In this document: positions 42,663 through 52,467 of the stretch, piece after piece
How positions within the stretch are numbered: the stretch's first letter is position 1
Layout of the letters: every line of letters starts with the position of its first letter
Assembly: GCF_042675705.1 (NCBI RefSeq)
Contig: NZ_JBHTJJ010000001.1
DNA: 64,000 nt
DNA from: Ruegeria arenilitoris
GTDB lineage: Bacteria > Pseudomonadota > Alphaproteobacteria > Rhodobacterales > Rhodobacteraceae
Reading direction: 5' to 3' (one strand)
Notes under the pieces: generated by a model
The model's input: the letters and a program-made list of their open reading frames with translations, nothing else
What the model was told of the DNA's origin: nothing
The model's database searches: none
Program-made: the position numbers and the translations under genes

Positions 42663-43144
42663 GCCCGCGCCCTTCGTGTTTGAGAAAACCCGGAAAACCA
42701 GAACCAGACGAATACCGCAACCCAAAGGGCTCCGGTCAGTGTCTGGACAGGGCCCGGACCGATGAAACCAGCCACCAGCCCGTTCAACAACACCAGCGGT
42801 GATGAGGCGAGCAGAGCCCAGAACAGCGCAAGCCGCGCCTGATAGGACGTGGTTGCACCGCCGAACATGCGAGAAATCAGGTGAGTCCCCCATGCAAGGA
42901 CGTAAAACAGCAACGGCAGAATGAAGACCGACCCCAACAGGGCCCCACCCATCAGCATGTTCAGGTCCAGCCCCTCAAGATGGGCACGGCGCGCAAGGCC
43001 CGGCAACTGTGCGATAAAGCCAATCACACAGAACGCCATGACAAAGGCCAGCGCGCGGTCTTCGCGCGGGCCCATGTCCAGAAGTCGACGCACAACTCGA
43101 CCGGGCCCGCGATAGGAGGCGACGATATCGGTGGTCACCGGCAT
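42659..43144 (-). CDS. YIP1-family membrane protein, second copy
   Basis: A 161-residue integral membrane protein with four or five hydrophobic segments (RALAFVMAFCVIGFIAQL; LLGSVFILPLLFYVLAWG; LALFWALLASSPLVLLNGLVAGFI; GALWVAVFVWFWFSGF). It shares fold and gene context with the next gene and may be its partner. It overlaps sufD by one base (TGATG). The C-terminus is Arg-rich (TRRARA), likely cytoplasmic. Function unknown. Confidence 0.78.
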   Translation of the reverse strand: MPVTTDIVASYRGPGRVVRRLLDMGPREDRALAFVMAFCVIGFIAQLPGLARRAHLEGLDLNMLMGGALLGSVFILPLLFYVLAWGTHLISRMFGGATTSYQARLALFWALLASSPLVLLNGLVAGFIGPGPVQTLTGALWVAVFVWFWFSGFSQTRRARA

Positions 43145-44424
43145 CAGCTGTGCCGCGCCAACCAGCCTTCCAGCCGCGAGACGATGTCCTCGGCCAGCGC
43201 TTCGTCTTCGATCTCTTCCACGGCTTCTGCCAAAAAGGCCAGTGTCAGCATGTTGGTCGCTTCCTTGGCCGGAACCCCGCGCGACCGCAGGTAGAACATC
43301 GCGGTCTCGTCGATCGCACCCGAGGTCGAGCCGTGCGAACAGGCCACGTCATCGGCATAGATTTCAAGCTCGGGCTTGGCCAGAAACTGACTGTCGTCAT
43401 CCAACAGCAAAGACTGGCTGATCTGGTAACCGTCGGTCTTCTGGGCGCCTTCCTTGACCAGGATCTTGCCCTGGAACACGCCGGTCGCGCCGTTGCGCAG
43501 AACCTTCTTGAACACCTGACGGCTTTCGCAGTTCACCGCGTCATGGGTGATGAACACCGTGTCGTCATGGTGGAAGTCGCCATCGCCCACACAAGCACCG
43601 GCCACATGCGCCACCGCATCGTCGCCGGTCAGCTCGACCACCTGTTCATTGCGCGTCAGCACACCATTCACGGTCAGGGTAAAGGATTTATAAACGGATT
43701 CCTTGCCCAACCGGGTGAACATATGCGTCGCGGCGCGGCGCTGATGGTCCCTGCCCTGCGCCCGGACATGGTGCAGCGTGCCGCGATCGGCGATGTCGAT
43801 CTCGATGCATTTGTTGAACCGCGAGGCCGCCGGACCATTCTCGAGAATTGTCACCTCGGCGCCGCTTTCCACGCGGATCACGTGGTGCAGGATTGCGTCC
43901 GAGGTCTCGGAGTCGTGGCGATAGATCAGGCTGATCGGCTTGGACGGTTTGCCGGTCACATGGATCGCCACGCCGTCCTGCGCAAAGGCGGTGTTCATGG
44001 CCGCGAGCGGGCGCTGAACCGGGGTTTGGCCCCTTTCTTCCAGAACACCATACAGCTGCTTGGCCCAGTGGATGTCCTTGCAGCAGATATCCTCAAGCCG
44101 GTCGATGCTCACGCCTTCCAGCGTCAAATCATCGCTGTCCTCGGGGCTGAATACGCCATCGACGAAGACGATCTTCAAGCGGTCAAACCCGTCAAAGACC
44201 ATCGGCTCGTCGGTGTGGAATACCTCGGCCACCGGAACCTCGGGCGAGATCAGCGTATCGGGACGCGTGTATTTCCAATACTCGTCGCGCCGCCCGGGCA
44301 GACCCATGGCGCGCAGCCGGGCCAGGGCCGCCTCACGCGCTTCGCGGGTGCAGCCGGCTTCGGGCATGCGCAGCGTGGCGAGCCGCGCCTCGGTCGCGGA
44401 TTGTTTCACATCGGGCAAGGCCAT
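43144..44424 (-). CDS. sufD: Fe-S assembly protein SufD
   Basis: A 426-residue parallel beta-helix protein, part of the SufBC2D scaffold. The C-terminal core has ADDVACSHGSTSGAIDETAMFYLRSRG, with the conserved His that helps build the nascent cluster. The N-terminal region (GLPGRRDEYWKYTRPD) is typical. Start and stop each overlap neighbours by one base (TGATG), giving tight coupling with sufC and the YIP1 gene. Confidence 0.95.
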   Translation of the reverse strand: MALPDVKQSATEARLATLRMPEAGCTREAREAALARLRAMGLPGRRDEYWKYTRPDTLISPEVPVAEVFHTDEPMVFDGFDRLKIVFVDGVFSPEDSDDLTLEGVSIDRLEDICCKDIHWAKQLYGVLEERGQTPVQRPLAAMNTAFAQDGVAIHVTGKPSKPISLIYRHDSETSDAILHHVIRVESGAEVTILENGPAASRFNKCIEIDIADRGTLHHVRAQGRDHQRRAATHMFTRLGKESVYKSFTLTVNGVLTRNEQVVELTGDDAVAHVAGACVGDGDFHHDDTVFITHDAVNCESRQVFKKVLRNGATGVFQGKILVKEGAQKTDGYQISQSLLLDDDSQFLAKPELEIYADDVACSHGSTSGAIDETAMFYLRSRGVPAKEATNMLTLAFLAEAVEEIEDEALAEDIVSRLEGWLARHS

Positions 44425-45179
44425 CAGTTCACCTCGGCAAGAATGTCGGCGTAACCGTTGTTTTCGACCTCCAGCGCAAGCTCAGGCCCGCCGGTCTTGA
44501 CGATCTGGCCATCGGCCATGATGTGCACCACGTCGGGTTTGATGTGGTCCAGCAGGCGCTGATAGTGGGTGATCACCAGAAACCCGCGGCCTTCGTCGCG
44601 CAGCGCGTTCACGCCCTCGGCCACCAGCTTCATCGCATCCACGTCGAGGCCCGAGTCGGTCTCGTCCAGGATGCACATCTTGGGCTCGAGCATGGCCATC
44701 TGCAGGATTTCGTTGCGCTTCTTCTCACCGCCCGAGAAACCAACGTTCACGGGGCGTTTCAGCATGTCGGCGTCGATCTTCAGCGACTTGGCCTTTTCGC
44801 GCACCAGTTTGAGGAAATCCGCAGCCGAGAGTTCTTCCTCGCCGCGCGCCTTGCGCTGGGCGTTCACGGCGGTGCGCAGGAAGGTCATGTTGCCCACGCC
44901 CGGGATCTCGACCGGGTATTGGAACGCGAGGAACACGCCGGCGGCGGCACGCTCTTCCGGCTCCATCTCCAGCAGGTCGGCGCCATCCAGAGTCGCCGAA
45001 CCCTCGGTTACCTCATACCCGTCACGGCCCGAAAGCACATAGCTGAGCGTCGATTTGCCCGAGCCGTTCGGCCCCATGATCGCGTGTACCTTGCCGGCCT
45101 CGACCGTCAGGTCCACGCCCTTGAGGATCTGCTTTTCCTCTTCCTCAAGTTTGACGTGCAGGTTCTTGATTTCCAGCAT
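44424..45179 (-). CDS. sufC: Fe-S assembly ATPase SufC
   Basis: A 251-residue soluble ABC ATPase that drives the SufBC2D scaffold. Walker A GPNGSGKST, signature GFSGGEKKRNEILQMA, Walker B MCILDETDSGLDVDA with the SufC-specific DETDSGLD, and the H-loop VITHYQRLL are present. It lies 48 nt downstream of a 65-residue membrane protein gene and overlaps sufD by one base. Confidence 0.97.
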   Translation of the reverse strand: MLEIKNLHVKLEEEEKQILKGVDLTVEAGKVHAIMGPNGSGKSTLSYVLSGRDGYEVTEGSATLDGADLLEMEPEERAAAGVFLAFQYPVEIPGVGNMTFLRTAVNAQRKARGEEELSAADFLKLVREKAKSLKIDADMLKRPVNVGFSGGEKKRNEILQMAMLEPKMCILDETDSGLDVDAMKLVAEGVNALRDEGRGFLVITHYQRLLDHIKPDVVHIMADGQIVKTGGPELALEVENNGYADILAEVN

Positions 45180-45227
45180 GTTTTTTCCTTTTGCGTATCG
45201 TCGGGACGCGCCGGCCCCGGTTTGTCC

Positions 45228-45424
45228 CTATCCCAGCACTCTGCGCAGCAGCCGCGCCGCGATCCATCCCAGGACCGCCCCGCCGCCGATTGCCCAGACC
45301 GGGTTGATGAAATCGGTGTAGTTGACGTTGACATAGGCCACGCCCAGCAAGCCGCCCAGAACCGGCAGCGCATAAGACGCTGCGGTCAACGCATCATCCC
45401 TGCGGTTGCGCGGCGAGCGGGCCA

Positions 45425-45425
<1 letters not shown>
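45228..45425 (-). CDS. Small membrane protein between sufB and sufC
   Basis: A 65-residue protein starting MARSPRNRRDDALTAASYALP; the start at 45425 overlaps the sufB stop by one base (TGATG). Two hydrophobic stretches (LPVLGGLLGVAYVNVNY and PVWAIGGGAVLGWIAARLL) predict a hairpin membrane protein with a basic N-terminus. No known family. Tight coupling to sufB suggests coordinated production with the Fe-S scaffold. Confidence 0.75.
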
Positions 45426-46945
<1,520 letters not shown>

Positions 46946-46963
46946 GTTCCACCCTCCGTCAGA

Positions 46964-48007
46964 TCACGCGGCCCGCGCGCGATGCTTTTTCTCTTTTTCC
47001 AGCCACGTCTCGGCGAAACGCAGCACGTCTTCTTCACTCGTCTCGGGGCCCAGCGAAACGCGTACCGCGCTGGCTGCCGTGGCCTCGTCATATCCCATCG
47101 CGGTCAGTACCGCGCTTGCCCTCACCTTGCCGCTGGAGCAGGCCGAACCGGCGCTGATCGCAAAGCCCGACAGATCCATCTGCATCACCTGCGTTTCGCC
47201 CTTCCAGCCGGGCGTCGCAAAGCACAGGGTGTTGGGCAACCGATCCTGATCTTTCCCGACAAAAATAGTAGATTTAGAACCAGCCTCAAGGGCCTTTTCT
47301 AGAATATTTCTAAGTTCTGCAACCGTTTCCCAAATCCCGTTTGCTAGATCCCGCGCCGCCGCTTCAGCCGCAGCGCCAAACCCCGCGATTCCAATGACAT
47401 TTTCCGTCCCCGACCGGCGCCCCATTTCCTGGCCACCGCCCTTGATCCGGGCCTCCAGATCGGTGCCGCGTTTCGTCACCACCGCGCCTACACCCTTTGG
47501 CCCACCCAACTTGTGCGCCGAGACCAACGCCATCTGCACATCCAGCCAGTTGAACGCGATCGGCAGTTTCCCGAACGCCTGCGTTGCATCGGTGACGGCC
47601 AGACCCTTGGGCAGGGCCTGAATGACTCCGGTTTCAGAATTGGCGAGCTGCAACGTGGACCGGGCCGGATCGGCCACGGTGACAGCGCCTTGGCTCGAGA
47701 CCGGCAAATCCTCGACCGTCCAAGCCCTTACGGCATCATGTTCGATCCCCGCGCCATGCAGCCCGCGCCCTTCCAAGGCCAGCGCCGCGCCCTCGGTCGA
47801 CCCGGATGTGAATACGATATCGGCCCCATCCGCCCCAAAGGCCGCCGCAACCTGCGCACGGGCCTTTTCGATCACGGCCTTGGCCGCACGCCCCTCGGCA
47901 TGGACCGAGGAGGGGTTCCCGCAGACCTCCATCGCCGCGATCATTGCGTCGCGCGCCTCGGGCCGTAGCGGGGTCGTCGCGTTGTGATCCAGGTAAACAC
48001 GTCTCAT
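46964..48007 (-). CDS. Cysteine desulfurase, IscS/NifS type
   Basis: A 347-residue group I desulfurase, shorter than E. coli IscS (404). PLP Lys is in VSAHKLGGPKGVGAVV and the sulfur-carrying Cys290 is in AGSACSSGK. The N-terminus VYLDHNATTPLRPEA is diagnostic. A patch at 47250-47345 uses AT-rich, rare codons (AGA, CTA, TCT, ATT) unlike the rest of the gene. It is second in the operon after iscR and gives this operon two desulfurases, as is common in Rhodobacteraceae. Confidence 0.92.
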   Translation of the reverse strand: MRRVYLDHNATTPLRPEARDAMIAAMEVCGNPSSVHAEGRAAKAVIEKARAQVAAAFGADGADIVFTSGSTEGAALALEGRGLHGAGIEHDAVRAWTVEDLPVSSQGAVTVADPARSTLQLANSETGVIQALPKGLAVTDATQAFGKLPIAFNWLDVQMALVSAHKLGGPKGVGAVVTKRGTDLEARIKGGGQEMGRRSGTENVIGIAGFGAAAEAAARDLANGIWETVAELRNILEKALEAGSKSTIFVGKDQDRLPNTLCFATPGWKGETQVMQMDLSGFAISAGSACSSGKVRASAVLTAMGYDEATAASAVRVSLGPETSEEDVLRFAETWLEKEKKHRARAA

Positions 48008-48063
48008 GGACTCACCTTTTCATCCACGGCCACACCCTTCGAGATTCCCAATCCACTCACCGG

Positions 48064-48522
48064 TCAATCGTCCACGACCGAGAACAGCCCAGGCACCGCT
48101 GGACACGGCGCAAGGTCGTTCTGGATCACATCGGACAAGCGTGTCTGGTGCAGGAACACGTAGACATGCGCGCTGAGACTTTCCCACAGGCGGTTGGTCA
48201 GCGACTGCGCGCGGCTACCCGAGGATCCCCCCGAAGCCCCGGCCCCCTTGTGCATGGCATCAACTGTTTCATCCACGGCTGACAGAATCTCGACCACGCG
48301 GATCTCCGACGCCGGCCGCGCCAAACGATAGCCGCCGCCCGGCCCGCGCACGGATGCAACCAGATCGGCACGGCGCAGCTTGACGAACAGCTGCTCCAGA
48401 TAGGGCAGCGAAATGTCCTGACGCTCGGAAATCTCTCCCAGTGTCACCAGCGTGTCGGCGGGCTGAAGCGCGATGTCCGCCAACGCAACCATCGCGTAAC
48501 GGCCCTTGGTTGACAGCTTCAT
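48064..48522 (-). CDS. iscR: Rrf2-family Fe-S regulator IscR (single-cysteine type)
   Basis: A 152-residue regulator with a winged HTH (MKLSTKGRYAMVALADIAL; ISLPYLEQLFVKLRRADLV) and wing GGYRLARP. The start at 48522 is the family N-terminus. The three clustered Cys of E. coli IscR are missing: that loop reads GAGASGGSSGSRAQ. Only Cys140 remains, in LAPCPAV. Rhodobacter sphaeroides IscR is known to bind a cluster with a single Cys. It heads the suf operon and probably represses it when clusters are plentiful. Confidence 0.92.
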   Translation of the reverse strand: MKLSTKGRYAMVALADIALQPADTLVTLGEISERQDISLPYLEQLFVKLRRADLVASVRGPGGGYRLARPASEIRVVEILSAVDETVDAMHKGAGASGGSSGSRAQSLTNRLWESLSAHVYVFLHQTRLSDVIQNDLAPCPAVPGLFSVVDD

Positions 48523-48592
48523 TCTTCGATCCTCGTGGCTTGAACCGCGTGAAAACATTGACGTCGCCGCGGTCAGTGCGTATCTCCGACTG

Positions 48593-48610
48593 ACAGCGTG
48601 TTCACGCTGT
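48593..48610. repeat. 18-bp inverted repeat upstream of iscR
   Basis: ACAGCGTG (48593-48600) and CACGCTGT (48603-48610) are perfect 8-bp inverted arms with a 2-bp spacer. A shorter pair, GTCAGT (48572-48577) and ACTGAC (48589-48594), overlaps it. Both lie in the region shared by iscR and the divergent hydrolase gene. Confidence 0.45.
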
Positions 48611-48619
48611 GATACTCAA

Positions 48620-48634
48620 TTAGAACCGTTCTAA
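48620..48634. promoter_or_regulatory. Palindromic operator, likely iron/IscR box
   Basis: TTAGAAC (48620-48626), one central base, and GTTCTAA (48628-48634) form a perfect 15-bp palindrome about 100 bp upstream of iscR. Iron-responsive operons in Rhodobacterales carry a palindromic operator (Iron-Rhodo-box) attributed to IscR; position and symmetry suggest this is it. The exact consensus was recalled, not checked. Confidence 0.55.
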
Positions 48635-48700
48635 GGTGCCTGACGATAACCGTCAAGTATATCCCGGCGCCCGCGAGAAAAAGACAGGACAACCGCACAC

Positions 48701-49354
48701 ATGCCCGAGGTGATTTTTCCCGGACCTGAAGGCCGACTGGAAGGCCGTTACCACCCCCAAAAGGAAAAAGACGCACCGATCGCCATCGTGCTGCATCCGC
48801 ACCCCCAGTTCGGCGGGACCATGAACAACAAGGTCGTCTACAACCTGCACTACGCGTTCTACAACATGGGCTTTACCGTCCTGCGCTTCAATTTCCGGGG
48901 CGTCGGCCGCAGCCAGGGCGAGTATGACCAGGGCGTCGGAGAACTCAGCGACGCGGCATCGGCGCTGGACTATCTGCAGTCGATGAACAACAACTCGAAA
49001 CACTGCTGGGTCGCAGGCTTTTCGTTCGGAGCCTGGATCGGCATGCAGTTGCTGATGCGTCGCCCCGAGATCACCGGCTTCATCAGCGTGTCGCCGCCCG
49101 CGAACATGTATGATTTTTCGTTCCTTGCCCCCTGCCCCTCGTCCGGGCTGATCATCAACGGGACGGCCGACCGTGTAGCACCGCCGGCGGACACCACCGC
49201 ACTGGTCGGAAAACTGCACGAACAGAAGGGTATCACCATCACCCATACCGAGGTTGAAGGAGCCGACCACTTCTTCCAGGGTGAGCACATGGATACGCTG
49301 ATGACCAACGTGACCGACTACGTCAAACGCCGCCTGACCGAGAACACACGCTGA
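48701..49354 (+). CDS. Alpha/beta hydrolase
   Basis: A 217-residue alpha/beta hydrolase of the dienelactone-hydrolase-like group. An oxyanion-type HPHPQFGG is near residue 30, the nucleophile elbow is VAGFSFGAWIG, and the acid and His appear as ADRVAPP and GADHFFQG near the C-terminus. No signal peptide; cytoplasmic. Substrate unknown. Its stop overlaps the start of the next small gene by one base. It is divergent from iscR. Confidence 0.85.
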   Translation: MPEVIFPGPEGRLEGRYHPQKEKDAPIAIVLHPHPQFGGTMNNKVVYNLHYAFYNMGFTVLRFNFRGVGRSQGEYDQGVGELSDAASALDYLQSMNNNSKHCWVAGFSFGAWIGMQLLMRRPEITGFISVSPPANMYDFSFLAPCPSSGLIINGTADRVAPPADTTALVGKLHEQKGITITHTEVEGADHFFQGEHMDTLMTNVTDYVKRRLTENTR

Positions 49355-49599
49355 TGTCCGACACCATCACCATTCTCGCGGCGAAACTGGCCGAGGATAC
49401 GATGAAGGTCATGGACGAAACCGGCCAGGATCGGTTCTACGTCGAAGTCGGTGACGTGCTGGGCGCAGCCTCCCAATCGCTTGAGGAGGCTTTCCTCACC
49501 GAAATCCGCGTCCGGTTGGCCGAGCGCAAGGCGCGGCAATTCCTGATCAAGAGGCTGTCGGATCACCGGTCCAAGGTAAAGGCGATCGAAAAGCAATAG
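49354..49599 (+). CDS. Conserved small helical protein
   Basis: An 81-residue, charge-rich, apparently all-helical protein (ILAAKLAEDTMKVMDETG, then LGAASQSLEEAFLTEIRVRLAERKARQFL). No signal or membrane segment, no recognised catalytic motif. It is coupled to the hydrolase gene by a TGATG overlap and followed by a strong terminator. Function unknown. Confidence 0.78.
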   Translation: MSDTITILAAKLAEDTMKVMDETGQDRFYVEVGDVLGAASQSLEEAFLTEIRVRLAERKARQFLIKRLSDHRSKVKAIEKQ

Positions 49600-49606
49600 G
49601 CGCACA

Positions 49607-49632
49607 AAAAAGGAGCCCGCGGGCTCCTTTTT
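49607..49632 (+). terminator. Terminator after the hydrolase operon
   Basis: A 12-bp stem, AAAAAGGAGCCC (49607-49618) with GGGCTCCTTTTT (49621-49632), in near-perfect symmetry, with a T-run within the 3' arm; it may work in both directions. Confidence 0.88.
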
Positions 49633-49649
49633 CGTTTCATTCGTGGCGT

Positions 49650-49781
49650 TCAAACTGTTGTTGCGCTTGACCTATCAACCAATTTGGCTGCGTCAGTATC
49701 GACGGACCCCCCGTCAGCAAGCCACCCAATCGCCACGATTATTGCCGAAGCAAATACGACCGTTTTTGCAAATGTCGTCAT
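49650..49781 (-). CDS. Possible 43-residue membrane protein
   Basis: A short open frame from an ATG at 49781 to a TGA at 49650. It encodes one hydrophobic segment, FAKTVVFASAIIVAIGWLA, after MTT, followed by a polar tail with acidic residues. The ribosome site is weak (CGAG). The composition fits a single-pass small membrane protein or a secreted peptide. It lies in an otherwise empty 366-bp region. Uncertain without homologues. Confidence 0.4.
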   Translation of the reverse strand: MTTFAKTVVFASAIIVAIGWLADGGSVDTDAAKLVDRSSATTV

Positions 49782-49965
49782 GAAACACACTCGTTAAATA
49801 AGTAATCGAAAACGTGTATTAGTTTACACGCTTTACGGCCTTGCCATAGTCGGGTTTACCTGACCCTAGGTGAACCAACGAAAGGGGCGACTGCCTGAAT
49901 TTCCTTGCGCCGTTTCTGAATTCTGTGCTCAACGTCGCAGCAGATGCATCAAGGGTTCAAGAACC
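49782..49965. other. Intergenic region upstream of the SMR gene
   Basis: No other gene is seen. A small hairpin, CGTGTA (49813-49818) with TACACG (49825-49830), lies about 135 bp upstream of the SMR start. Confidence 0.4.
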
Positions 49966-50301
49966 ATGCCCCAAGCCTACCTGATCCTCCTTCTCGCTGT
50001 TATTGCCGAGACAATCGGAACGACCGCACTGCAGGCCAGCCAGCAATTCACCCGGTTCTGGCCTTCGGTGCTGGTGGTGGTGGGCTATGGGTTTGCCTTT
50101 TACCTGATGGCGCTGACGCTGAAGGTAATGCCCGTCGGCATCGTTTATGCAATCTGGTCCGGGCTTGGCATCGCTCTGATTGCGCTGATCGGCTTTGTGG
50201 TTTTTGGCCAACGGCTGGACTGGCCCGCAGTTCTGGGCCTTGCGATGATTCTAGGCGGCATTCTGGTCATCCACCTCTTTTCGCAGACTGCGGGCCACTG
50301 A
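49966..50301 (+). CDS. SMR-family multidrug/quaternary compound transporter (EmrE-like)
   Basis: A 111-residue four-helix inner-membrane antiporter. The start at 49966 (MPQAYLILLLAVIAETIGTTAL) gives the standard length. Glu15, the essential proton and cation site, is in place. The third helix reads GIVYAIWSGLGIALIALIG, with the GLG dimer motif as in EmrE. It probably exports quaternary ammonium or related cations. It lies 75 nt before typA. Confidence 0.9.
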   Translation: MPQAYLILLLAVIAETIGTTALQASQQFTRFWPSVLVVVGYGFAFYLMALTLKVMPVGIVYAIWSGLGIALIALIGFVVFGQRLDWPAVLGLAMILGGILVIHLFSQTAGH

Positions 50302-50375
50302 TCGCGCGTTAGGGCTGGTAACTTGTGCCGCGCCGCGTTATGCGCGCGGCAACTTCCCGTTCAAAGGCTGACCTC

Positions 50376-52193
50376 ATGGACCTGCGCAACATCGCAATCA
50401 TCGCTCACGTGGACCACGGCAAAACGACCCTGGTGGACGAGCTACTGAAACAATCCGGTGCATTCCGGGAAAACCAGGCCGTGGCCGAGCGTGCCATGGA
50501 CAGCAACGATCTCGAACGTGAACGCGGCATCACCATTCTGGCCAAAGCCACCAGTGTCGAGTGGAAAGGCACGCGCATCAACATCGTTGACACCCCCGGC
50601 CACGCCGACTTCGGTGGCGAGGTCGAGCGTATTCTCAGCATGGTTGACGGCGTCGTGCTGCTGGTCGATGCCGCCGAAGGCCCGATGCCCCAGACGAAAT
50701 TCGTGACCTCGAAGGCGCTGGCGCTGGGTCTGCGTCCGATCGTGGTGCTGAACAAGGTCGACAAGCCTGATGCCGAGCCCGACCGCGCGCTGGACGAATG
50801 CTTTGACCTGTTCGCCAACCTCGGCGCCGACGATGACCAGTTGGATTTCCCCGCCATGTATGCCTCGGGGCGGTCGGGCTGGGCCGACATGGAACTGGAC
50901 GGCCCACGCAAGGACCTGTCCGCCCTGTTCGATCTGGTAGTCGACCACGTTCCCGCCCCCAAACAAGCTGAGCGCAAGGATGAACCCTTCCGCATGTTGG
51001 CGACCACTCTGGGCAGCGACCCGTTCATCGGTCGCATTCTGACCGGCCGTGTGGAAAGCGGCACGCTCAAAGGGGGTGACAGCCTCAAAGCGCTCAGCCG
51101 TGACGGCAAGCTGATCGAGAATTTCCGGGCCACCAAGATCCTGGCCTTCCGTGGCCTCAGCCAGCAACCGATCGACGTCGCCGAAGCGGGCGACATCGTA
51201 ACCATCGCAGGCATGAGCAAGGCCACCGTGGCGGATTCGCTGGTGGCGCCCCAGGTGGATGAGGCCTTGCCCGCCCAGCCGATCGACCCGCCGACCATCA
51301 CGGTGACCTTCGGCATCAACGACTCGCCGCTGGCGGGTCGGGACGGCAAGAAGGTCCAGTCGCGCGTCATCCGCGACCGCCTGATGAAAGAGGCCGAATC
51401 GAACGTGGCCATCCAGATCACGGACACCCCCGGTGGCGAAGCCTTCGAGGTCGCGGGCCGCGGTGAATTGCAGATGGGCGTTCTGATCGAGAACATGCGT
51501 CGCGAAGGGTTCGAACTCAGCATCTCGCGTCCGCAGGTTCTGTTCCGCGAGGAAGACGGCCAACGCCTGGAGCCTATCGAGGAAGTCACCATCGACGTGG
51601 ATGACGAATTCTCGGGCGCAGTCATCGAAAAGGTGACAGGCGCGCGCAAGGGCGAGTTGGTTGAGATGCGCCCCGCAGGCGTTGGCAAAACCCGCATTAT
51701 CGCGCATGTACCGTCGCGCGGTCTGATTGGCTATCACGGTGAATTCCTGACCGACACCCGCGGCACCGGCGTTCTGAACCGCGTCTTCCACGGCTGGGCA
51801 CCGCACAAGGGCCCGATCCCCGGCCGCCGCGCCGGCGTTCTGATCTCGATGGAGAACGGCCAGGCCGTCGCATATGCGCTGTGGAACCTGGAGGAGCGTG
51901 GGCGGATGTTCGTCGGCCCCCAGACCGATGTGTACCAGGGTATGATCATCGGCGAACACTCGCGGGATAATGACCTTGAGGTGAACCCGCTGAAAGGCAA
52001 GAAACTGACCAACGTGCGGGCCAGCGGTTCGGACGATGCCGTTCGCCTGACACCGCATGTCCAGTTCTCGCTGGAGGAGGCAATCGCCTACATCGATGAC
52101 GATGAGCTGGTCGAAGTAACCCCGAACGCGATCCGGCTGCGAAAGCGGTTCCTTGACCCGCACGAACGCAAGCGCATGGCCAAGTCAGCCTGA
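50376..52193 (+). CDS. typA: Translational GTPase TypA/BipA
   Basis: A 605-residue ribosome-associated GTPase. G1 is AHVDHGKTT, followed by RERGITILAKATSV (switch I), DTPGHADFGGEV (G3) and NKVDKPDAEP (G4). Domains II, III and V follow, then the BipA-specific C-terminal domain with IAHVPSRGLIGYHGEFLTDTRG. It acts in ribosome assembly and stress adaptation. The start at 50376 is fixed by the family N-terminus (MDLRNIAIIAHVDHG). It ends with a strong terminator. Confidence 0.97.
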   Translation: MDLRNIAIIAHVDHGKTTLVDELLKQSGAFRENQAVAERAMDSNDLERERGITILAKATSVEWKGTRINIVDTPGHADFGGEVERILSMVDGVVLLVDAAEGPMPQTKFVTSKALALGLRPIVVLNKVDKPDAEPDRALDECFDLFANLGADDDQLDFPAMYASGRSGWADMELDGPRKDLSALFDLVVDHVPAPKQAERKDEPFRMLATTLGSDPFIGRILTGRVESGTLKGGDSLKALSRDGKLIENFRATKILAFRGLSQQPIDVAEAGDIVTIAGMSKATVADSLVAPQVDEALPAQPIDPPTITVTFGINDSPLAGRDGKKVQSRVIRDRLMKEAESNVAIQITDTPGGEAFEVAGRGELQMGVLIENMRREGFELSISRPQVLFREEDGQRLEPIEEVTIDVDDEFSGAVIEKVTGARKGELVEMRPAGVGKTRIIAHVPSRGLIGYHGEFLTDTRGTGVLNRVFHGWAPHKGPIPGRRAGVLISMENGQAVAYALWNLEERGRMFVGPQTDVYQGMIIGEHSRDNDLEVNPLKGKKLTNVRASGSDDAVRLTPHVQFSLEEAIAYIDDDELVEVTPNAIRLRKRFLDPHERKRMAKSA

Positions 52194-52276
52194 CTTCGGT
52201 CCGTTCGATTTTGAACGGGTCGGAAACAATGGCGCGAATGTGACATTTTTGCGTCCATCTGAAACGGTGTTTTCTC

Positions 52277-52315
52277 AGGGAAGCCATGAATGGTTCATGG
52301 CTTCCCTTTTGTTTT
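52277..52315 (+). terminator. typA terminator
   Basis: A 14-bp stem, AGGGAAGCCATGAA (52277-52290) with TTCATGGCTTCCCT (52294-52307), loop TGG, followed by TTTTGTTTT. Confidence 0.92.
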
Positions 52316-52372
52316 ACCTGCAATTTCGTCCATAAGATGAGTTAATTCCGCATCGCTATCGCGGTGTTGCCC

Positions 52373-52401
52373 TTGAAAATGCGACGTGATAGGGGTGTAT
52401 T
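52373..52401 (+). promoter_or_regulatory. Predicted promoter of the Gly-rich protein gene
   Basis: TTGAAA (52373-52378) and TGTATT (52396-52401), 17 bp apart, sit about 67 bp before the ATG. The leader holds a hairpin, CATCGCC with GGTGATG (one G-U pair), at about 52420-52442, just before the ribosome site. Confidence 0.5.
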
Positions 52402-52467
52402 TGTGTTCAAAGTGTGTCATCGCCAGGTTGTTCGGTGATGAGTTTAACGAGTTTAAGGAGGCGCGAT

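Noticed and set aside
50442..52163. 573-residue open frame antisense to typA
   Set aside because: Shadow of the highly conserved typA gene; no ribosome site or domain.
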